A DNA stretch of 64,000 nt, taken from assembly GCA_963978905.1 (NCBI GenBank), contig OZ022260.1, forward strand, positions 16,729,725 through 16,793,724, written 5' to 3'. This stretch comes from Trichostrongylus colubriformis (Eukaryota; Nematoda; Chromadorea; Rhabditida; Trichostrongylidae). The number at the start of each line of letters is the position of its first letter. Position 1 is the stretch's first letter. Below, piece after piece: positions 57,963-64,000 of this stretch. The notes below the pieces were generated by a model. The model searched no databases. It was not told where the DNA came from and saw nothing but the letters and a program-made list of their open reading frames with translations. A program made the position numbers and the translations under genes.

Positions 57963-59239
57963 ATCAGATGCTTCTCCAAACCAACTTAGATAAGAGATTC
58001 CGCTTCTTCGAAACATTTCGAACGAAACAAATCGTTTGGCTATCAGACTGATATTCATCCCACAGGAAATTGTTGACCTAGCCTACTGAGCTTTCCCTCA
58101 ACCTAAAAATTCCCGCTTTTCGCGAGCGAATAGTGTGTTCTTAATTAGAAACAAACAAATAAAAAAAAACGAAAAATACAGCAAAACATAATAAAAGTAG
58201 AGGCTATATGCAAAACATAATAAAGGAAGAGGCTATATGACATCGAAGCATCGCAGTGTTTAATAATTACCTTAACTACTCTCGCGATAAATCAATAGGC
58301 AGCAATCATGAACAAGGATTCTACTGAAACGAAAATGATGGGTTTTTGTGACAAGCCGACACTACGGACAACAGATGCAGAACCGAGAATTTGCTCGTGT
58401 CATGGCAGAAGGAGATACCTGGACAGGAAGAGAAAAGTAGGAGGTAATGATTATTCAGAAAACGAAGCATTCATCTTAATACTTAACAAAATCGATTACG
58501 AAAGGGCCGAAAGTGTCTAATGAGCTTCGACTTAGCTTTTCTGAATCAATGCTAACAAGAGAGTGAATCATTATGAATATTCTTGTTTTGAGCTATTTTC
58601 AGCCTTTTCCACTGACTGTTGACTTCCTAATATTAGGAAACAGTGATCAGGCAACTATGGGTGGACAATTACGCGCTATCGTATAGGTTGAGTGCGCATC
58701 TGAAGGCTATCAGAGGTAAAAGCACATGGCGCATATGCGATAACTGAAGCTAAAACATCGAACTACTCCTTTGTAAATTACTTCTGACCGGATGTATCGG
58801 CCTTCATTAAAAAGTTAGGCAGTGAAGGAGATGATGAAGGAAAGTGATAAAAAAACTGAAAGAAAAAAGGGTGAAAGGTGAAATGAAGGAGGCTGTGACT
58901 CGTTTCGCTTTTTCATCACACTCTCTTTAGTGATTAGGATTAATATTCACTGAAATTCATAACAATTATGCATGTAAAAAACGGAGGGAGATAGAAAAAT
59001 CTACTGAGGTGGAACCCAAAAAAATTTCATAAAATGTGTAATCAGCCTAATATTATGAATGCTGTTGATAAGCCAATGAAGGGAAGTGATACTCAGTGAT
59101 TACTGATGGAACCAAATTTCAATCTTGAATATAAAACTGGTAACTTGACTTATGATGTCCCTTTAACTAGTTTTTTTTCAATACTTTTAATATCGCTTGT
59201 TACACTATATTTGTAGCTAATAAACTTATTTTTGTATAT
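57963..59239. other. No firm gene; tandem duplication
   Basis: The word GCAAAACATAATAAA-GAGGCTATAT occurs twice in tandem at 58172-58232. A plus-strand open stretch at 58308-58520 (70 codons, basic) has no known motif. Confidence 0.4.
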
Positions 59240-60900
59240 GCACTATACAATTTTAGCAATTACAAATTTTTTTGTATATCCATTATGTTTCAATACTTCT
59301 TTCGTTTCTGTAATTGTGTGGGCATTTGCAAGTGTTTCTTTATATATAACGGAGTCTTCATTATTATTATTTTGTATATTAGTATCACTCTGCGAAAGAT
59401 TAATGACCTTAAAATCAAAATTATCCCAAGAATCTTCATTATACAACTTTGTGATTATCTTATTGTTAACGACGTTGATGGATAGACCTAATAACTACAA
59501 CTAATCATATCACTGTGTTTTTTTTTGAGCTCCGATTCGTTTTTACATACATGCAGTTGCTCGTCAATTCCTTCTTCTTTTGTGGTATGTATTATAAAAA
59601 AGTCATCCATGTACCTGTGAGAGAAAAATGAGCTATCAGAATCGCATTTCGTTGTTATAAAACAATTATATTCCATAATAGTGAGGGTAAGGTCTGCCAA
59701 AGGTGTGCTGAACCCCTTGTGGTACACTTACGATTTGTGCTTGTAGATTTTGTCACGGAACAAACAATAACTCTTATCAAGCAGATGATCTATCAAATAA
59801 CTTTTGCATACTATATATTCCATATCTGCTATTTAGATCATCAACCCCACTTGTATAAGGAACCTTATAACCATTAGTTGCAATGAATTCCTAACCCGCA
59901 TTCCTAGAACATTTTTCTTAGAAAAACCACCGATTTTTTTTTTATAAAAGGATTAAGTTTCAATTTTGTGAGCATGTCCGAAAAATCTGCGTAAGTAACT
60001 TACGAGTGCTACCATTGATACTGCTTAGCTTACTACTGATATTCATGTTACTAATAGACCAATGCAAATTAATGGTTTTGTTCCTATATTGTGCAACTCT
60101 GGCATAATTAATAAGATGTTTTCTAATACGTGTGAAAATAATGTAATTCCTGTGCTAATGGTTTGGTGCTACTAGAAGCGCCCGTAATAGATCTAAATTT
60201 AACAGGGTTTTTATGCAACTTGGGAAGAACGAGATGATAGATAGTTTTCTATCAGTGCTCATATCCTTTGTTATCATGGCAAAAGGTTGTGAGTCTGTGC
60301 TTATCGCTTCCTTACCATCCTCAACTATCTTCTTGGACGTATTATTAGTATCATGGTATCTGGAATATTTGATCTATATCACACGTTAATCCTATTTCCT
60401 TCATCAATTGGAGCAGGTGGAATTTTTTAATTATTATCCCGCAATTACTACTGGCTTTGTCCAGAGACAGAAAACCAAATCCTTTTGATATCCTTTGAGT
60501 ATGTTTTCAAGGAAAATGACTTTAATAGCTTTACCAAGACTGATATTGTCTAAGCCTAGGACTGAGCCAGGGCTCAATTTTCTGATGGTCCAATGAGTAA
60601 AGAACTTTTAGAATAATAACAATTTTCGGTTTGTCTAGTTTGACTAACTTTACAAAAAAATAATTAGTCATAAATTGTTTTGTTACAAGCCTCCCTGATT
60701 TCCTTCCTACTAGCTCATGAGTTAATTCTATATTTGGTTCATTTTCGAGTAAAATTTTCAGGAAATCATCTCTTGTAATATCTATGTTTCCTGTGACAAT
60801 ATGCCCTATGTAATTGCTAATTGACGTATTCTTCAGCGAAATCACCATCACAAATACATTCACTAGAATCAATCCCTTTCAATTTTTTATGACTTGATTT
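59240..60900 (-). pseudogene. Penelope-like element reverse transcriptase remnant
   Basis: In order on the minus strand, across frames: an N-terminal piece (60872-60531), then near 60210 LPKLHKNPVKFRSITGAS (the RT2 motif of Penelope-like elements), a PQGFSTPLADLTL-type piece at about 59720, RYMDDFFIIH at 59620 (catalytic YMDD intact), and at 59300 ETKEVLKHNGYTKKFVI, like the NGYP thumb motif of the group. No GIY-YIG endonuclease was found after it. The region is strongly AT-rich compared with its surroundings. Frame breaks make it inactive. Confidence 0.65.
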
Positions 60901-61906
60901 TTTTAGAATCCTATTATGATTGTACATTTGACTAGAATTGGTTTGTAGTACGTATATGTAACTCTGACTAGAACAATTTCATTATCTCTGTTACTTTCAA
61001 CTAAAACTTGCTTCACTGCCTTTTTGAACAATGATGTTCATTTATCGTAAACTTAGATCGCCTTGCAGATTAGCTAAATTACTGTATCCAGTGCCTTCGA
61101 GCTAAAACCGCTCATAGCTGAGCGACTCTGTTCAAAAACGAAAAATGCATCCGCAATGGACCGCATTCTTGCCCTCTCGGGCCCACAGTCCATGAGAGGA
61201 AAATATAGCGAAGCATTGCATACGCGCTGAGCACAATCTTTGGAGTGCGCCGTGCATTCTACTTTTATTCGATAGAGCAAAGAGGTAAAAGTATAATAAT
61301 AAAAACCGGACAAGCAGTTGAACTAGGTAACTTCAATTCCGTCATTAATTGACTAAGGGAGGCATTCGGAGACTCTGTAGACAGAAGAACCGAGGAAGAA
61401 ATGCAAGGGAGAAAGATGAGAATAGCAATGCCGCCAAATACATCGATGCGAAGGTGGTGACAGACTCGGGTGGTAGACATAGATGTACTTCACGTGAACT
61501 CAACGTCCCACCGCGGAAAGGGAACAAGCTGTCCAACACGAACTCCTCTATCTATCCACAGAAGGCATTGCTTCATTAAATTAATCGTGGCATTTAAACG
61601 CACAGCAAACGCGAAAATCGCAGTAAGCAGCTAATACGCTCTGCGTATCCCAAAAAGCAAATCGTTAATACGCTGAAGAACTTCCTATCATGCATCTGGA
61701 AAACTTAGAAAATTTAGCCAAGCTAACAAAAACCTAGAACTGCATGACAAACGAGTTCTGCCCGTTAACGAGAGTTCTTCAGTGAACAATGCAGAATGGA
61801 GAGCGCATTTGCTGTAATGGCGACTACTTTTTTACACATTCTACAGGTTTTTGCATTACGGGAACCGTTGAGCAATGGAGTGTTCTCGAAAAAGTTTACT
61901 CATCAC
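60901..61906. other. No firm gene
   Basis: An open plus-strand stretch lies at 61349-61579 (basic; contains AKYIDAKVVTDSGGRHRCTS), and open minus-strand stretches overlap it. Neither strand gave clear splice borders. No element end recognised. Confidence 0.3.
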
Positions 61907-62006
61907 TTTATTGTTTCAAGCAGCGTGTACATAGCGGCGAGGAGGGAACTTGAAGCTGAGCGCGGAGAATATTTCACCGCAGACACCAATGCAACAAAAA
62001 AGACAT
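61907..62006 (-). CDS. Candidate exon, upstream group
   Basis: Acceptor GGTTTCCAG and donor ATAAA-GTGATG, 100 nt, phase 1 to 2. It encodes VFFVALVSAVKYSPRSASSS and LLAAMYTLLETI. A plus-strand frame is open over the same stretch, so the strand is uncertain. Confidence 0.3.
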
Positions 62007-62192
62007 CTGGAAACCTTAAACTCCTATAAGCTGACAAAAGCTGCACTGTATAGGGCTTCAAAGCTATCTCATCTGCTGCCACCAGGATAGCATGGTGCGC
62101 AACAAAATTTCAAATATGAGAAGAATGCGCTCCACCTCAAATCTCTGGATATAGCGAAAATCTAAACGGCGATTGAAGAATCCCCTGAAAAC

Positions 62193-62288
62193 CCGCTCAT
62201 CAATGACTATGCTTTGAACTACGACAAAGAACATATGGTTATCGACCGATCCATAACCTTGTTCAGTAATCTGCTCACAGGCTCTTAA
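62193..62288 (-). CDS. Upstream exon group, exon c
   Basis: Acceptor GGATTTCAG and donor CGG-GTTTTC, 96 nt, phase 0 to 0. It encodes LRACEQITEQGYGSVDNHMF and FVVVQSIVIDER. The open frame is longer on both sides, so borders rest on the splice motifs. Confidence 0.4.
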
Positions 62289-62921
62289 CTGAAATCCACC
62301 AAAGACAGTAACAACAAGTGATGGATTGCTCAAGAATTTCGATCAGTTACCCCTAGTTCCACCCAAAATGTTATTCCTCCTCTCAGGATTCTTCGATTTA
62401 TGCTTGACCCTGCTACCACTATGCAGTTGCGACGCACAGAGCTGGTGTACTCAGAACTCACAGGACGGGACCGAAAGAAATCTATGAGGGATCGAGGACG
62501 AGTTTCCACGTCTCAGCCAAAACCGCACAAGACGTAAACAAACATTCAATGGTGAAGTGCGAAAGCATAAAAAAGTGAATGCGAGAGCACACAGCAGGAG
62601 GGGTGTCGCTGAACGAACGGGTTAGTGAACAATAGGCCACGTATCTTACGTGTTTTTGTAAAGGCCATCCGATTTAATTGGACAGTTCGTAGAAATGCAG
62701 ATCTCAATGAGTGGTTTCCAAATTGTAGCCTCAACAGCAAACCAACGTTTCCTTCGCGAAGAAGGATTCAGATTATTGCTAGAAAATGGAAAGAGAGAGG
62801 GGGGGGGTATTTTCTGAAAAAAAAACGAATTATTCGGTTTTTGGAGGTCTGGGACCATTAGAATGACAGAGGACCGTCACTTTTTGAGGATTCTCAAGAA
62901 GTCAGATAAATAAGTTTAGAC

Positions 62922-63026
62922 CTGGTTCCAATAAAACGCACTCTGCAGTTTCATATCAGTTGAGGAAATCAGTACCTCCGGTTTCAAAGCTACGGACGAT
63001 GCTGTCAGATGAACCGAGGGCTTAAC
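62922..63026 (-). CDS. Upstream exon group, exon b
   Basis: Acceptor CTATTTCAG and donor CAG-GTCTAA, 105 nt, phase 0 to 0. It encodes VKPSVHLTASSVALKPEVLI and then STDMKLQSAFYWNQ. It joins exon a and exon c in phase. Family not recognised. Confidence 0.5.
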
Positions 63027-63217
63027 CTGAAATAGATCAAATCCACCCCACGTTTTCATTATTCCCTCCTCACTTGCATTCAATAGGATAGAAATAAGCT
63101 CAATGAAGGAGAAGACGCAGCGTGTATCACGACTCGGTAAATCTTCCACATGAAAAAGGAGTGGGCATCGGGACACTCGAGTAGGTCAGGTTACTCGAGC
63201 AGGCCGGCGGTCGGAAC

Positions 63218-63300
63218 CTTGGCGTGCCTCCAGTTCACAACGAAACCAGTAAAGCGTTCGCGGTGCGCTGTGACATAATTCAGGTGACCTGACTCACACT
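63218..63300 (-). CDS. Upstream exon group, exon a
   Basis: Acceptor TTTTCCATAG and donor AAG-GTTCCG, 83 nt, phase 1 to 0. It encodes CESGHLNYVTAHRERFTGFV and VNWRHAK. The intron to exon b is 191 bp. This group may be the 5' part of the 31-57 kb gene or belong to a separate gene. Confidence 0.45.
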
Positions 63301-63726
63301 CTATGGAAAAAACCCAGCCAGAAAATGTGTTATAGTAATGAAACCCATACAAAGCACTTTGCGTGCAGTGATGTGTCATCGGTGTAATGGAACACAACAC
63401 ACAACACTACATCGCAATACGTTTTGCCCTTTCTCCTCCCCACTGACCCGAAGGAAAAAGATTACGCATGAGATGTCAAGTTTATAGAAATGCGATAACA
63501 AAAGAAATTGCGAAGGTACTGTATGGATTCGGTTCGGGGAGCATCTCCTTAAAGGTGAAAGAAGGCAGAACAGCTTTCATAGACCGAAGAAACGAGAGTC
63601 TCTAATGGAGTATGAATCCCAGGAAGGATGGGACAATTTTCTTGTAGAGAATCGCACTACAGAAGTGTTCATTTGCCCCGGAGCTGCTCGCCCATCTGTA
63701 TAAACCTGGAAAAAACCTTCATCCCG
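63301..63726. other. No gene seen
   Basis: About 430 bp without recognised feature. Confidence 0.4.
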
Positions 63727-64000
63727 TTGCCTGCGGGAGGTGCTAAAAAAGAGTAATTTTGCTCGCGACTCACTTCCACTAAGTATACAAAACAGAGGTG
63801 AAGAAAGAGATAAAAGCGATAGGGCAAAATATCTCCGAAATTTTGCTCTTAAAGCAAGAGCAAGCTGAGGCTTACCATTTTCACTTTCATGAAAATATGG
63901 AGCCTTCAGACGGCACAGTCGGGCTTTAGAGTACTACGGCATCAGGGTCCGCCTCAAACAGCAGAGCCAGATTCCGTGGTGGATCGCTCGTGGGAAGCTT
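63727..64000 (-). mobile_element. Tc1-like non-autonomous element, copy 2 (cut by window end)
   Basis: Reversed counterpart of about 29045-29319. GGGAGGTGCTAAAAAAGAGT at the left is the terminal repeat, more diverged than in copy 1. GCAAAATATCTCCGAAATTT and CCTTCAGACGGCACAGTCGG match further in. The element continues past the window. Confidence 0.75.

Overview
ORGANISM. The window is eukaryotic and most likely from a strongylid (clade V, hookworm-like) nematode. The reasons are an RTE-type LINE, Bel/Pao elements with a phlebovirus-type envelope, several mariner families, and predicted introns whose acceptors are mostly of the TTTCAG type. No bacterial operon, CRISPR array or rRNA is present. 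Species and chromosome cannot be told from the sequence alone. LAYOUT. 1-5.3 kb: a direct repeat pair (1-287 and 4755-5044), two copies of a MITE with palindromic ends, an LTR-like repeat, a (GT)n array holding three copies of a GC-rich hairpin module, and a satellite of about 145 bp rich in TGATAA. 5.7-9.2 kb, minus strand: a tRNA-like SINE head, then a broken Bel/Pao envelope and integrase. 12.5-20.9 kb: a nest of elements. A second Bel/Pao remnant (gag and env, no pol) is cut by a TTAA-flanked MITE, an LTR-like repeat beside it is split by an RTE LINE of 3,163 bp with 12-bp target duplications, and a 5'-truncated CR1/Jockey-like LINE with 11-bp duplications lies upstream of gag. 21.5-32.6 kb: a foldback mariner, two copies of an internally deleted mariner, a Tc1-like MITE and other MITE debris. 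HOST GENE. From 31.4 to 56.8 kb the minus strand holds a series of small exon candidates with splice-like borders. Nineteen can be listed. Reading phase is consistent from exon 1 to 14 and from exon 15 to 19, with one unresolved join between 14 and 15. The model encodes an acidic, serine-rich N-terminal part, one clear membrane helix (about 47.1-47.3 kb), and a longer C-terminal part with some cysteines that ends in a stop at 31409. I do not recognise the family. Its introns are full of transposons: two foldback or plain mariners, three copies of a TTAA-flanked long-TIR element, a perfect 43-bp-arm hairpin, and SINE fragments. A further phase-consistent group of three exons at 62.2-63.3 kb on the same strand may be its 5' part or a neighbouring gene. 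59.2-60.9 kb, AT-rich, minus strand: a decayed Penelope-like reverse transcriptase. The right edge cuts through a second copy of the Tc1-like MITE. HOW IT WORKS TOGETHER. Nearly every mobile element here is broken or non-autonomous, so the window reads as a transposon graveyard with at least one large spliced gene running through it. All exon calls come from splice motifs and open frames only and need transcript support.
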